Positions 8,072 to 15,884 are shown, numbered from the stretch's first letter. The stretch is DNA of 64,000 bases from Caenispirillum salinarum_A (GCF_044803115.1 NZ_CP085224.1:4092001-4156000); one strand, 5' to 3'. Notes: generated by a model from the sequence alone, not told the origin. Made by a program: numbers and translations.

Positions 8072-8923
8072 ATGACCAACGACGACGCCGCCACGCTGGA
8101 TACCCTGCGCCAGGAAATCGACCGCATCGACGACGCCATCCATGACCTGATCATGGATCGCACGGCCCTGGTGGAGCGCATCCGTGCGGCCAAGGGCAAC
8201 GGCGTGGTGCTGCGCCCGGCGCGCGAGGCCGCCATTCTGCGCCGCCTGCTGGACCGCCACGAGGGGCATTTTCCGGCCGCCAGCATGGTGCGCATCTGGC
8301 GCGAGATGATCTCGGCCCTGACCGCCTTGCAGGCGCCGCTCAGCCTGTCGGTCTACATGCCCGAGCGCGGCGCCGGCTATCTGTCCCTGGCGCGCGACCA
8401 GTACGGCGCCTACACCCAGACCCACACCTATGCCAGCGCCGGCCAGGTGGCGCGCGCCGTGATGGACGGGCAGGTCAGCGTCGGCATCCTGCCCATGCCG
8501 CACCTGGACGATGCGCAAAGCTGGTGGACCATGCTGGTGGGCGCCTCGCCGGACCTGCCGCGCATCGTCGCCCGCCTGCCCTTCCACGGCCCCGGCCCCG
8601 GCCGCGGCGACGGGCTGGAGGCGCTGGCCGTCGGCCGCCTGCCGCTGGAGGCCACCGGCGACGACGTCACCGTGCTCGCCGTCGAATGCTCCAACGACAT
8701 GTCGCGCGCCGGCATGCGCAGCCAGCTCGAGGCCGTGGGCCTGGCGCCCAACCATCTGTGGGATACCCGCGAGGTGACGGCCGACAGCCGCATCGACCTC
8801 ATCGCCGTGGAGGACTTCGTCGCCGCCGATGATCCGCGCCTGCAGTTCGCGCGTGATCGTCTGTCCGGCGACGTGGCCTATATCCACGTCATCGGCGCCT
8901 ACGCCCAGCCCCGGCCGGTCTGA
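8072..8923 (+). CDS. Chorismate mutase (AroQ type) fused to a divergent PDT-like domain
   Basis: A 283-residue protein. Residues about 6-90 are a chorismate mutase of the AroQ fold (LRQEIDRIDDAIHDLIMDR, then RAAKGNG and RPAREAAILRRLL), converting chorismate to prephenate. The rest resembles the two-lobed prephenate dehydratase (PDT) domain in layout: one lobe with QVARAVMDGQVSVGILPMP, a second with DDVTVLAVECSND and DLIAVEDFVAADDPRL. However, it lacks the PDT catalytic TRF motif, so dehydratase activity is doubtful. It precedes hisC-tyrA, consistent with tyrosine/phenylalanine synthesis. The ATG at 8072 begins the conserved domain; an in-frame ATG at 8021 is the alternative. Confidence 0.85.
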   Translation: MTNDDAATLDTLRQEIDRIDDAIHDLIMDRTALVERIRAAKGNGVVLRPAREAAILRRLLDRHEGHFPAASMVRIWREMISALTALQAPLSLSVYMPERGAGYLSLARDQYGAYTQTHTYASAGQVARAVMDGQVSVGILPMPHLDDAQSWWTMLVGASPDLPRIVARLPFHGPGPGRGDGLEALAVGRLPLEATGDDVTVLAVECSNDMSRAGMRSQLEAVGLAPNHLWDTREVTADSRIDLIAVEDFVAADDPRLQFARDRLSGDVAYIHVIGAYAQPRPV

Positions 8924-8948
8924 CCCGATCCTGCCCCGGGCAGGACGC

Positions 8949-8987
8949 GAGGCGCCGGCGGTTCACCCCGCCGCGCGCCTCTTTTTT
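8949..8987 (+). terminator. Intrinsic terminator/attenuator between chorismate mutase and hisC
   Basis: A 13-bp stem (GAGGCGCCGGCGG paired with CCGCCG-C-GCGCCTC, one bulged C) with a 6-nt loop is followed by six T residues. It lies 25 bp after the chorismate mutase stop and 49 bp before the hisC start. It should uncouple the two, or act as an attenuator. Confidence 0.8.
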
Positions 8988-9035
8988 GTTTCCCGACCCC
9001 TTCATTCATCATTCGCTGAAAGCAGGATTGACGCC

Positions 9036-10124
9036 ATGAGCAGCCTGACCCCGCGTCCCGGCATCCTCGACATCGCCCCCTACAAGCCCGGCGAGTCCAA
9101 GGTCGAGGGTGTCTCCAAGGTCATCAAGCTGTCCTCCAACGAAGGTGCGCTGGGCGCCAGCCCCCGCGCCCGCGAAGCCTATCGCGCCGCGTCCGACACC
9201 CTGCATCGATACCCCGACGGCGGCGCCACCCGCCTGCGCGCCGCCATCGCCGCCCGCCACGGCATGACCGCCGACAACATCGTCTGCGGCTGCGGCTCGG
9301 ACGAGCTGATCGGCCTGCTCTGCCGCGCCTACGCCGGGCCGGGCGACGAGGTGCTCTACTCTGCCCACGGGTTCCTCATGTACTCCATCTACGCGCTCAG
9401 CGTCGGCGCGACGCCGGTGACGGCGCCCGAGGTGGACCTGACGGCCTCGGTCGACAACCTGCTGGCCGCCGTGACGGAGAAGACCCGCATCGTTTTCGTC
9501 GCCAACCCCAACAACCCCACCGGCACCTACCTGCCGGCGGCCGAGGTCAAGCGCCTGCGCGAGGGTTTGCGCGGCGACATCCTGCTGGTGGTCGACGCGG
9601 CCTATGCCGAATACGTCAGCCGCAACGATTACACCGACGGCCGCGACCTGGTGGACGCCCACGACAACGTGGTCATGACGCGCACGTTCTCCAAGATCCA
9701 CGGGCTGGGCGGCGCCCGCCTGGGCTGGTGCTACGCGCCCGATCAGGTGGTCGACATCCTCAACCGCCTGCGCAGCCCGTTCAACGTGACCAGCCCGGCG
9801 CTGGCCGCCGGCGAGGCCGCCATCGAGGACGTCGCCTTCACCGACCTGTCGCGCCAGCACAACGACGTCTGGTTGCCCTGGATGGAGCAGAAGATGCACG
9901 ACATGGGCCTGGAAACCACTGATTCGGTCGGCAATTTCGCCCTGGTGAAGGTGCCCGACGCCGACGCCTGCGACGCCTTCCTGCGGGCGCGCGGGCTGAT
10001 CGTCCGCCGCATGGGCGGCTACGGCCTGCCCGACTGGCTGCGCATCACCGTCGGCCTGGACGAGGAAAACCACGCGCTCATCGACGCGCTGGCGGCGTTC
10101 CTGGACGACCGGGGGGCGCGATGA
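9036..10124 (+). CDS. hisC: Histidinol-phosphate/aromatic aminotransferase
   Basis: A PLP-dependent class I/II aminotransferase of 362 residues in the HisC subfamily. It shows KLSSNEGALGASPRA, VFVANPNNPTGTYLP, and the Schiff-base lysine in TFSKIHGLGGARLGW. HisC converts imidazole-acetol phosphate to histidinol phosphate. The neighbours (chorismate mutase upstream, tyrA overlapping by 4 bp downstream, no his genes) suggest it mainly or also aminates phenylpyruvate or hydroxyphenylpyruvate, as known for HisC paralogues. The ATG at 9036 follows GCAGGA. Confidence 0.9.
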   Translation: MSSLTPRPGILDIAPYKPGESKVEGVSKVIKLSSNEGALGASPRAREAYRAASDTLHRYPDGGATRLRAAIAARHGMTADNIVCGCGSDELIGLLCRAYAGPGDEVLYSAHGFLMYSIYALSVGATPVTAPEVDLTASVDNLLAAVTEKTRIVFVANPNNPTGTYLPAAEVKRLREGLRGDILLVVDAAYAEYVSRNDYTDGRDLVDAHDNVVMTRTFSKIHGLGGARLGWCYAPDQVVDILNRLRSPFNVTSPALAAGEAAIEDVAFTDLSRQHNDVWLPWMEQKMHDMGLETTDSVGNFALVKVPDADACDAFLRARGLIVRRMGGYGLPDWLRITVGLDEENHALIDALAAFLDDRGAR

Positions 10125-11065
10125 GCGAAACCTTCCGCACCCCAGCCCCCGCCGGCGCAGCACCGCAGCCCGGCCCGCGCCCCGAGGCGCCGCTGTTCGA
10201 CCGCATCGCCTTCATCGGCATCGGCCTGATCGGCTCGTCGCTGGCACGCGCCGTGGCGCACCACAATCTTGCGCGCAGCACCGTCTGCACGGCCAAGGAC
10301 CCTGAACACCTGGAGGTCGCCCATGGGCTCAAGCTGACCACCGACACCGCGCCCACCATCGCCGAGGCGGTGCGGGATGCGGATCTGGTGGTGGTCTGCG
10401 TGCCCGTGGGCGCCTATGCAGAGGTGGCCGAACAGCTGAAAGGCAACCTGAAGCCGGGCGTCATTCTGTCCGACGTCGGCTCCACCAAGACCTCGACGGT
10501 GCGCGACCTGGCGCCCGCCCTGCCCGAGGGCGGCCATCTGGTGCCCGGCCACCCCATCGCGGGGACGGAGCATTCCGGCCCGGCGGCGGGGTTCGCGGAA
10601 CTGTTCATGGACCGCTGGTGCATTCTCACCCCGCCCGCCGGCACCGATCCGGCGGCGGTGGAGAAGGTGGCGGCGCTGTGGCGGGCCATCGGCTCGTGGA
10701 TCGAGGTGATGGAGCCCGAGCACCACGACAAGGTGCTGGGCATCACCAGCCACCTGCCTCACCTCATCGCCTACACCATCGTCGGCACGGCGACAGACCT
10801 GGAAGAGGACCTGAAGCAGGAGGTGATCAAGTTCTCGGCCTCGGGCTTCCGCGATTTCACCCGCATCGCGGCGTCGGACCCGGTGATGTGGCGCGACGTG
10901 TTCCTCAACAACCGGGAAGCGGTGCTGGAAATCATGCAGCGCTTCACCGAGGACCTGACCGCCCTGCAACGGGCCATACGGCGCGGCGAGGCGGACACGC
11001 TGGAGACCCTGTTCACGCGCACCCGCGCCATCCGCCGCGCCATCATCGACGCCAAGCAGGCGTGA
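10121..11065 (+). CDS. tyrA: Prephenate/arogenate dehydrogenase
   Basis: NAD(P)-dependent oxidative decarboxylation of prephenate (or arogenate) in tyrosine synthesis. The 314-residue protein has the Rossmann motif IGIGLIGSSLARAV (residues about 30-44) and the family blocks DVGSTKTSTVRDL, PGHPIAGTEHSGP and GITSHLPHLIAY, with the catalytic His in the last. There is no chorismate mutase or ACT domain; the mutase is the separate upstream gene. The ATG overlaps the hisC stop (ATGA), so the two are translationally coupled. Confidence 0.93.
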   Translation: MSETFRTPAPAGAAPQPGPRPEAPLFDRIAFIGIGLIGSSLARAVAHHNLARSTVCTAKDPEHLEVAHGLKLTTDTAPTIAEAVRDADLVVVCVPVGAYAEVAEQLKGNLKPGVILSDVGSTKTSTVRDLAPALPEGGHLVPGHPIAGTEHSGPAAGFAELFMDRWCILTPPAGTDPAAVEKVAALWRAIGSWIEVMEPEHHDKVLGITSHLPHLIAYTIVGTATDLEEDLKQEVIKFSASGFRDFTRIAASDPVMWRDVFLNNREAVLEIMQRFTEDLTALQRAIRRGEADTLETLFTRTRAIRRAIIDAKQA

Positions 11066-11327
11066 GGGACCGGGGCGGGCCGGGGCGGCGGTGAATGCTG
11101 CCCCCCGGCCCTCTGACGGAAGTGCGACAGGGCGTTTTGCAGCGGATGTGGACCCGCGCACGCCGCCTGCCTCCCCTCCCTTCGGCGCCCGCCCTCGTTA
11201 CACTGTGTTACCGACTCAGCCGCCTGCCGACATGCCCCCGTTACGGGCGCGGGTTTATACTGTCTTTCATGGAGCACAGGTCCGAAGCGCCCTCGCGGCC
11301 CGGACCCGAAACCGATGGAGGACGATC

Positions 11328-11975
11328 ATGAAACGCAGCCTGAAGACCATCCTCACCGCCTCCGCCGTGGTCGTCGGCCTGGGCGCCGCCGCATGGGCGG
11401 CCGGGCCGGGTCCGGGCTTCGGGTTCGGCGGCGGACCGTGCTGGGGCGGCGGCCCCGGCTTCATGCAGACCCAGGGCGGCGGCGGTGGCGGCCCCGGCAT
11501 GGGCGGCGGCCCGCGCCAGGGCATGGGCCCCGGCTCCGGCATGATGGGCGGCGGCATGATGGGCGGCGGCATGATGGGCGGCCCCGGCTGGCACATGCAG
11601 CAGCTCGACACCAACAGCGACAACGCCATCTCCACCGAGGAAATGGAGACGTGGCGGGCTGAGCGCTTCACGCAGTTCGACGCCGACGGCGACGGCCAGA
11701 TCTCCGAACAGGAGTTCCGCGACGCCGGGCCGCAGGGTTTCGGCTGGCGCGCTCGCAACTGGGACGAAATGCCCGCCAACATGCAAGCCATGATGCAGGA
11801 GCGCCGGGACTTCATGTTCCGCGGCATGGACGCCGACGACAGCGGCACCGTCTCGCAGGACGAGTTCACCGCCCACATGGGCCCCGGCATGCAGCACATG
11901 GACGCCAACAACGACGGCCAGATCACGGCCGACGAAATGGGGCCCGGCATGATGCGGAACCGCCAGGCGCAGTAA
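11328..11975 (+). CDS. Secreted Met/Gly-rich EF-hand protein
   Basis: A 215-residue exported protein. A Sec signal peptide (MKRSLKTILTASAVVVGLGA... cleaved near AWA-AG) is followed by about 60 residues of Gly/Met-rich sequence, including three copies of GMMGG. The C-terminal half has four EF-hand-like calcium loops: DTNSDNAISTEE, DADGDGQISEQE, DADDSGTVSQDE and DANNDGQITADE. It probably binds Ca2+ in the periplasm; the Met clusters could bind a soft metal such as Cu(I), which is only inference. The ATG follows GGAGGA. A TATACT hexamer at 11256-11261 could be a -10 element but lacks a clear -35. Confidence 0.85.
   Translation: MKRSLKTILTASAVVVGLGAAAWAAGPGPGFGFGGGPCWGGGPGFMQTQGGGGGGPGMGGGPRQGMGPGSGMMGGGMMGGGMMGGPGWHMQQLDTNSDNAISTEEMETWRAERFTQFDADGDGQISEQEFRDAGPQGFGWRARNWDEMPANMQAMMQERRDFMFRGMDADDSGTVSQDEFTAHMGPGMQHMDANNDGQITADEMGPGMMRNRQAQ
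11538..11582 (+). repeat. Three 15-bp tandem repeats inside the EF-hand gene
   Basis: Three perfect copies of GGCATGATGGGCGGC, in frame, each encoding Gly-Met-Met-Gly-Gly. The array can vary in copy number without breaking the frame. Confidence 0.95.
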
Positions 11976-11993
11976 TGGCGTGTTCATGCTCAA

Positions 11994-12030
11994 GGGGCCG
12001 GCACCGCCACGGGTGCCGGCCCTTCCTTTC
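11994..12030 (+). terminator. Terminator after the EF-hand gene
   Basis: An 11-bp perfect stem (GGGCCGGCACC / GGTGCCGGCCC) with a short loop lies 19 bp after the stop codon and is followed by TTCCTTT, a weak T-tract. Confidence 0.7.
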
Positions 12031-12146
12031 GCATGCCGCCTGCGGGGGAATTGCTTTGGTCATATGACGGTTGTCCGTGTTGACCTTATTTCCGGAAGGG
12101 GCAATCATCTTCCTCCCAAGGTCGTAATCCATGGGAGGAAACACCG

Positions 12147-12533
12147 ATGTCTCGGACTGTGCGTCTACTTGCCGTGGCCACGGCCCTTGTGAGCGCCGGG
12201 CTTCCGGCGCGGGCAGCCGGGCCGGAAGCGGTCCCGTCGCAGGTGGCCGCCCTGACGGAACAGGCGCCGGCCGATCGCTCGGCGGAAGGCCTGGCGATCG
12301 CCGCGGCCGCCTCCGACCGCCGCTGCACCCGTCCGGACTCGGCTCGCGCGGCACGGACCGAGCACCCCGCCTATGAGGTCGTGCATGTGCTGTGCAACCA
12401 CCAGGGACGGCGCGGGCGCCTGATGACCGTGCGGCTGTTCCAGTCCGGCCGGGTGGCGGTGCGAGCGGAGGGCATCATCTCCCTCGGCGAAGAAGGCATG
12501 CCCCCCGCCGGCCAAGACTATCCGGCCTTCTGA
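12147..12533 (+). CDS. Small secreted protein of unknown function
   Basis: A 128-residue protein with a clear Sec signal peptide (MSRTVRLLAVATALVSAGLPA, cleavage near ARA-AG). The mature part has two cysteines (RRCTRP and HVLCNHQG) that could form a disulfide, and a compact beta-rich end (GRLMTVRLFQSGRVAVRAEG). I do not recognise a family. The ATG has a strong GGGAGGA site 8 bp upstream. It is monocistronic, bounded by terminators at 11994-12030 and 12634-12670. A TTGACC hexamer about 68 bp upstream could be part of its promoter. Confidence 0.75.
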   Translation: MSRTVRLLAVATALVSAGLPARAAGPEAVPSQVAALTEQAPADRSAEGLAIAAAASDRRCTRPDSARAARTEHPAYEVVHVLCNHQGRRGRLMTVRLFQSGRVAVRAEGIISLGEEGMPPAGQDYPAF

Positions 12534-12633
12534 CGACGCCACGGCGGCATCCGGCACCCTTCCCCGGTGCCGGTGGTGCGCGGCAATCCCGGCGGACCCC
12601 CTTCCCCCATCCTCGGGCCATGCCGCGCACATG

Positions 12634-12670
12634 AAAACACCCCCGGGCGGGCGCGCCCGGGGGTGTTTTT
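12634..12670. terminator. Bidirectional terminator between convergent genes
   Basis: AAAACACCCCCGGGCG and its complement CGCCCGGGGGTGTTTT form a 16-bp near-perfect palindrome around a 4-nt GGCG loop. A-run on the left and T-run on the right let it terminate both the upstream plus-strand gene and phaB on the minus strand. Confidence 0.9.
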
Positions 12671-12717
12671 GTGTCGCGCGCCGGTCCTCGGGAACGGACC
12701 GGGCGAGGCGCGACGGA

Positions 12718-13446
12718 TCAATACATGTGCTGCCCGCCGTTGATGGACAGGGTCGAGCCGGTGATGAAGTCGGCGTCGTCCGCGGTCAGGAAGACCACGC
12801 CGCGCGCGATGTCGGCGGCACGGCCCAGGCGGCCCATGGGGATCTTGGCGATGATCTTTTCCAGCACGTGGTGCGGCACGGCGCGCACCATGTCGGTGTC
12901 CACGTAGCCGGGCGCGATGGCGTTGACGGTGATACCCTTGGCCGCACCTTCCTGCGCCAGCGCCTTGGTGAAGCCGTGGATGCCGGACTTGGCGGCGGCG
13001 TAGTTCACCTGGCCGTACTGGCCGGCCTGGCCGTTGATGGAGCCGATGTTGACGATGCGGCCGAAGCCCCGCTCGCGCATGCTGTCGATGACGCACTTGC
13101 AGGTGTTGTAGCAGCTGGTCAGGTTGGTGTGGATCACCGCTTCCCACTGCTCGTAGCTCATCTTGTGCAGCGTGCCGTCGCGGGTAATGCCGGCGTTGTT
13201 CACCACGATCTCGACCGGGCCGAGTTCCTTGGTGATCTTCTCGATGCCTTCCTTGACGCTGTCGAAGCTGGAGACGTCGAACTTGTAGGCGGCGATGCCG
13301 GTTTCCTTGGTGAACTGCTCGGCAGCGGCGTCGTTACCGCCGTAGTTGGCGGCGACCTTGCAGCCGGCGTCGCGAAGATGCTCGCTGATGGCGCGGCCGA
13401 TGCCGCGGGTGCCGCCGGTCACAAGCGCAACACGTCCCTTGGACAT
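12718..13446 (-). CDS. phaB: Acetoacetyl-CoA reductase
   Basis: An SDR enzyme of 242 residues that reduces acetoacetyl-CoA to (R)-3-hydroxybutyryl-CoA with NADPH, the second step of polyhydroxybutyrate synthesis. It has the cofactor motif VTGGTRGIGRA, NNAGITRDGTLHKMSYEQW (a PhaB hallmark), the Ser in NIGSINGQAGQYGQ, the YAAAK active site, and GGQHMY at the C-terminus, which is typical of PhaB. No phaA or phaC is in the window. A GGGAGGG ribosome-binding site precedes the ATG. It ends against the bidirectional terminator at 12634-12670. Confidence 0.93.
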   Translation of the reverse strand: MSKGRVALVTGGTRGIGRAISEHLRDAGCKVAANYGGNDAAAEQFTKETGIAAYKFDVSSFDSVKEGIEKITKELGPVEIVVNNAGITRDGTLHKMSYEQWEAVIHTNLTSCYNTCKCVIDSMRERGFGRIVNIGSINGQAGQYGQVNYAAAKSGIHGFTKALAQEGAAKGITVNAIAPGYVDTDMVRAVPHHVLEKIIAKIPMGRLGRAADIARGVVFLTADDADFITGSTLSINGGQHMY

Positions 13447-13775
13447 AAACTTCCCTCCCGTGAAAAAGCCTAGGTGAAATCACGAACCCTGCGACAACCC
13501 TTTTAGAAGAATCCCGCGCGGTAATAAACCCCCATTTTTCCCGAAAAAAACGAAACTTGCTTTCGCAGATCGACAAAAACGGGATATCGCGCTGCGGGAC
13601 GGGGTCCGCGCGGCGTGCCGAATCGGGCCGCGACGGCTCTTTCGCGGCCACGAGAGATGCTACCCGGTCGGGCGGGGAAAACCTATTAGCCGTAGGGATG
13701 AGCCCCCTGGCGCCAAAGGTCCATAACGGTCGGACGGCGCCGTCCAGGAGTCGCCGCCTGCGGGCCGGACGAATA
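13447..13775. other. Intergenic region upstream of phaB, no gene seen
   Basis: 329 bp with a conspicuously AT-richer core (13495-13590). On the minus strand TTGTCG followed 19 bp later by TAGGCT (about 13470-13500) is a possible phaB promoter. A perfect 14-bp palindrome GGACGGCGCCGTCC lies at 13731-13744 near the stop of the next minus-strand gene. No open reading frame looks coding. Confidence 0.5.
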
Positions 13776-14252
13776 TCAACGCACCTCGAACACCGCGCGA
13801 AAGCTGCAGGTCTGCGGGTCCTGCTCCACCAGCCGGGCGTCACAGGAGACGGCGCCGACGCCGATGCGCTGGGCCGTCAGAACGGCGGCGCAACGCACCA
13901 CGGCGCTGGCATCGGCGCGCCAGCGGAACAGGCACGTTCGGGTGTCGCCGTCCGACTCGGGCGGCAGGGCGTACTGCACCATGGACACCGCGCCCGTCAT
14001 GGCGGGAAAGACAAACGCCGCCTCCAGGTCCTCCCCCGGCGCCAGCGCGCGCGGCCAGGGCGCGAGGACGGCCGCCGTCGGCGTTTCCGTCATGACGGCG
14101 GTTACGGGGGCGGCGGCGGCGTTGACCACCGTCACCCGCGCCTCCGCCACCGAGTCGCGGTCCTGCGCGCCGGCCGGAGTCGCGGCCAGGACGAAGGCCG
14201 CGACCGCCAGGGCCGCCGCCGTCGCGCCCGGTGCGGGTCGCCGCCGGATCAC
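13776..14252 (-). CDS. Secreted protein of unknown function, coupled to a dienelactone hydrolase
   Basis: A 158-residue protein with a signal peptide (VIRRRPAPGATAAALAVAAF..., cleavage near AGA-QD). The mature part is predicted beta-rich, with three cysteines (RTCLFRW, VRCAAV, VSCDARL) and a fourth in QTCSFRAVFEVR. I recognise no family. The GTG at 14252 overlaps the stop of the upstream dienelactone hydrolase (GTGA), so the two are translationally coupled. An in-frame ATG further upstream lies inside that gene and is an unlikely start. Confidence 0.7.
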   Translation of the reverse strand: MIRRRPAPGATAAALAVAAFVLAATPAGAQDRDSVAEARVTVVNAAAAPVTAVMTETPTAAVLAPWPRALAPGEDLEAAFVFPAMTGAVSMVQYALPPESDGDTRTCLFRWRADASAVVRCAAVLTAQRIGVGAVSCDARLVEQDPQTCSFRAVFEVR

Positions 14253-15088
14253 TCGGTCGCCTTGGTCTCGGTCTGGACGGGATCGGTGCCCATATCGGTG
14301 CGGCCTTCCTCGCGCACCTGGCGCAGGTTCTCCATGAGGAAGGCAAGCGTGCGCGTCCACGACTGTGCCGCGGCCCCCGCGTCATAGCGCGCGCCGGTGG
14401 GGTTGGCGAAGGCGTGATCGGCTTCGTACCAGTACAGTTCCAGTGGCTTGCCGGCCTCTTCCATGCGGCTCTTGAAGCGCGAGACCATCTCCTCGTTGAT
14501 GTGCTGGTCCTGGGTCGCGAAGTGGCCCAGCACCGGCCCCTGGATCTGCCGGAGCTGCTCGGTCGGCACGTCAACGTTGCCGTAGTAGACGACCGCCGCA
14601 TCCACCGGCGCGTGGACGGCGGTGCGCAAGGCCCAGCCACCGCCGAAGCACCAGCCGACGACGCCGACCTGGCTGGTCGTCGCCTCGTGGTTCCGCAGCC
14701 ACTCGGTCCAGGCCTGCATGGTGGCGACGGCCTGGTCCTGCTCGACCGACTGCATGAGGGAGCGGGCCTTTTCCCGGTCCTGGGCCACCGCGCCGCCGTA
14801 AAGGTCGACGGCCAGTGCGACGAACCCCTGGCGGGCGAACTCGTGCGCCATGGACTTGATCTGGTCGTTCAGCCCCCACCATTCATGGATGAGCAGCACG
14901 CCCGGCGCCTTGTCGTCGGTGACGTTCTCCGGCGTCGCCAGCACGGCGTTGACCGTGCGGCCGTCGGCGGTGGTGGTGGAAACCTGCTCAAGTTCCTCTG
15001 CCGCCAGGGCGGCCAGCTTGGGATCGGCGAGAATGGCGGCGAGCGGCACTCCGGCCAGGCTCTTCACGACGGTGCGGCGCGCGATCAT
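14249..15088 (-). CDS. Dienelactone hydrolase family protein, exported
   Basis: A 279-residue alpha/beta hydrolase. The start MIARRTVVKSLAGVPLAAIL looks like a Tat-type signal (RRTVVK), suggesting export. The triad is visible: Cys in GVVGWCFGGGWALR, Asp in FATQDQHINEEM, His in YEADHAFANPTG. VLLIHEWWGLNDQIKSMAHE is the family's oxyanion/substrate block. Members hydrolyse dienelactones or related esters; the substrate here is unknown. The ATG at 15088 follows GGGAGGG. It overlaps the next gene by 4 bp. Confidence 0.88.
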   Translation of the reverse strand: MIARRTVVKSLAGVPLAAILADPKLAALAAEELEQVSTTTADGRTVNAVLATPENVTDDKAPGVLLIHEWWGLNDQIKSMAHEFARQGFVALAVDLYGGAVAQDREKARSLMQSVEQDQAVATMQAWTEWLRNHEATTSQVGVVGWCFGGGWALRTAVHAPVDAAVVYYGNVDVPTEQLRQIQGPVLGHFATQDQHINEEMVSRFKSRMEEAGKPLELYWYEADHAFANPTGARYDAGAAAQSWTRTLAFLMENLRQVREEGRTDMGTDPVQTETKATE

Positions 15089-15188
15089 GGGTGACTTCCC
15101 TCCCTGAATCCAATGAGACGCGAGTGCAAGCCGGAACGCGCCGGCTTCCACTGCCGCTGCCTCATATCAGGGCGTTTTTCGGTGCTGT

Positions 15189-15213
15189 CGAGTCCCGCTT
15201 TCGCGGCAGGGAC
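15189..15213. repeat. REP-like palindrome downstream of rpmB
   Basis: GAGTCCCGCTTTCGCGGCAG plus GGAC resembles the short GTCCCG-CGAAAG-CGGGAC palindromes scattered between genes in many proteobacteria. It lies in opposite orientation to the related copy at 15857-15884. Confidence 0.45.
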
Positions 15214-15225
15214 CACTCCCACACG

Positions 15226-15275
15226 CCGAAAGGGCCGCCCGCGCGCTGCGGACGGCCCTTTCGGAGTTTTTTGCC
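15226..15275 (+). terminator. Strong intrinsic terminator oriented on the plus strand
   Basis: CCGAAAGGGCCG and CGGCCCTTTCGG form a perfect 12-bp stem followed by AGTTTTTTGCC. The T-run exists only for plus-strand transcription. On the minus strand the hairpin lies about 30 bp after the rpmB stop and may also end that transcript, but without a U-tract. Confidence 0.75.
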
Positions 15276-15295
15276 TGAACGGCGTGACCGGGTGA

Positions 15296-15595
15296 TCAGG
15301 CGGCGGCTTCGCCACCCTCGACCGCCTTCTGGACGCGCTTCTTCAGCTTGCGGGCCTCGCTGGTCAGCTTGGTGCTGGGCGTGGACAGCAGGAAGGCGTC
15401 GATGCCGCCCCGGTGCTCGACGGTGCGCAGGCCGTGGGCGGACAGGCGCAGGCGGACCGGCTCACCCAGGGCGTCACTCATCACCGAGGTGACCTGGAGG
15501 TTCGGGTTCCACGTGCGGCGGGTCTTGTTGTGAGCGTGGCTCACATTGTTCCCGGTCATGACGCCCTTGCCGGTAATGGCACAACGACGGGGCAT
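15296..15595 (-). CDS. rpmB: Ribosomal protein L28
   Basis: A 99-residue L28 protein of the large ribosomal subunit. It begins MPRRCAITGKGVMTGNNVSH and continues AHNKTRRTWNPNLQ, the conserved L28 core. The lysine-rich C-terminal extension is usual in alphaproteobacteria. The gene is single, as usual in this group, with a GAGAAGGACAAGGCC leader providing the ribosome-binding site. A promoter is proposed at 15649-15677. Confidence 0.97.
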   Translation of the reverse strand: MPRRCAITGKGVMTGNNVSHAHNKTRRTWNPNLQVTSVMSDALGEPVRLRLSAHGLRTVEHRGGIDAFLLSTPSTKLTSEARKLKKRVQKAVEGGEAAA

Positions 15596-15648
15596 GGCCT
15601 TGTCCTTCTCGATCTCAGAAATCTGTGAATGAACGCTGGAAGGCCGGT

Positions 15649-15677
15649 TGTTTACAGATCACCGGCCCGCCCGTCAA
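15649..15677 (-). promoter_or_regulatory. Promoter of rpmB
   Basis: On the minus strand TTGACG (15677-15672) and TAAACA (15654-15649) are spaced by 17 bp, about 54 bp before the rpmB start. Confidence 0.6.
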
Positions 15678-15856
15678 GGGCAAAAGGGGCAAAAACCTGC
15701 CGACGGGCGGCTTGATCGGGTGGCAGAGGGTGAGAGGATTTCGCCGAGGGAGGTGTGGAGCATTTCAACCGGGGTGGCTGACGGAGGATGCGAATTCCTG
15801 CCGTCGCCGGAAAGCCGAATAACTAGACGACTGTTTTGTCTGTCGAAAATCCCCCG

Positions 15857-15884
15857 CCGTCCCAGCGAAAGCCGGGGCCCACGC
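15857..15884. repeat. REP-like palindrome near the histidine kinase 3' end
   Basis: CCGTCCCAGCGAAAGCCGGG followed by GCCC matches the common CGTCCCGGCGAAAGCCGGGAC-type intergenic repeat, and is inverted relative to the copy at 15189-15213. Confidence 0.5.

Larger units (their letters stand above)
15089..15275 (+). ncRNA. Candidate small RNA ending at an orphan terminator
   Basis: No plus-strand gene lies between 12533 and this point, yet the segment ends in a strong plus-strand terminator. It contains further hairpins: AGCCGG/CCGGCT (15127-15145) and GTCCCGC/GCGGCAGGGAC (15192-15213). No convincing promoter was found. This is inference from structure only. Confidence 0.3.
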
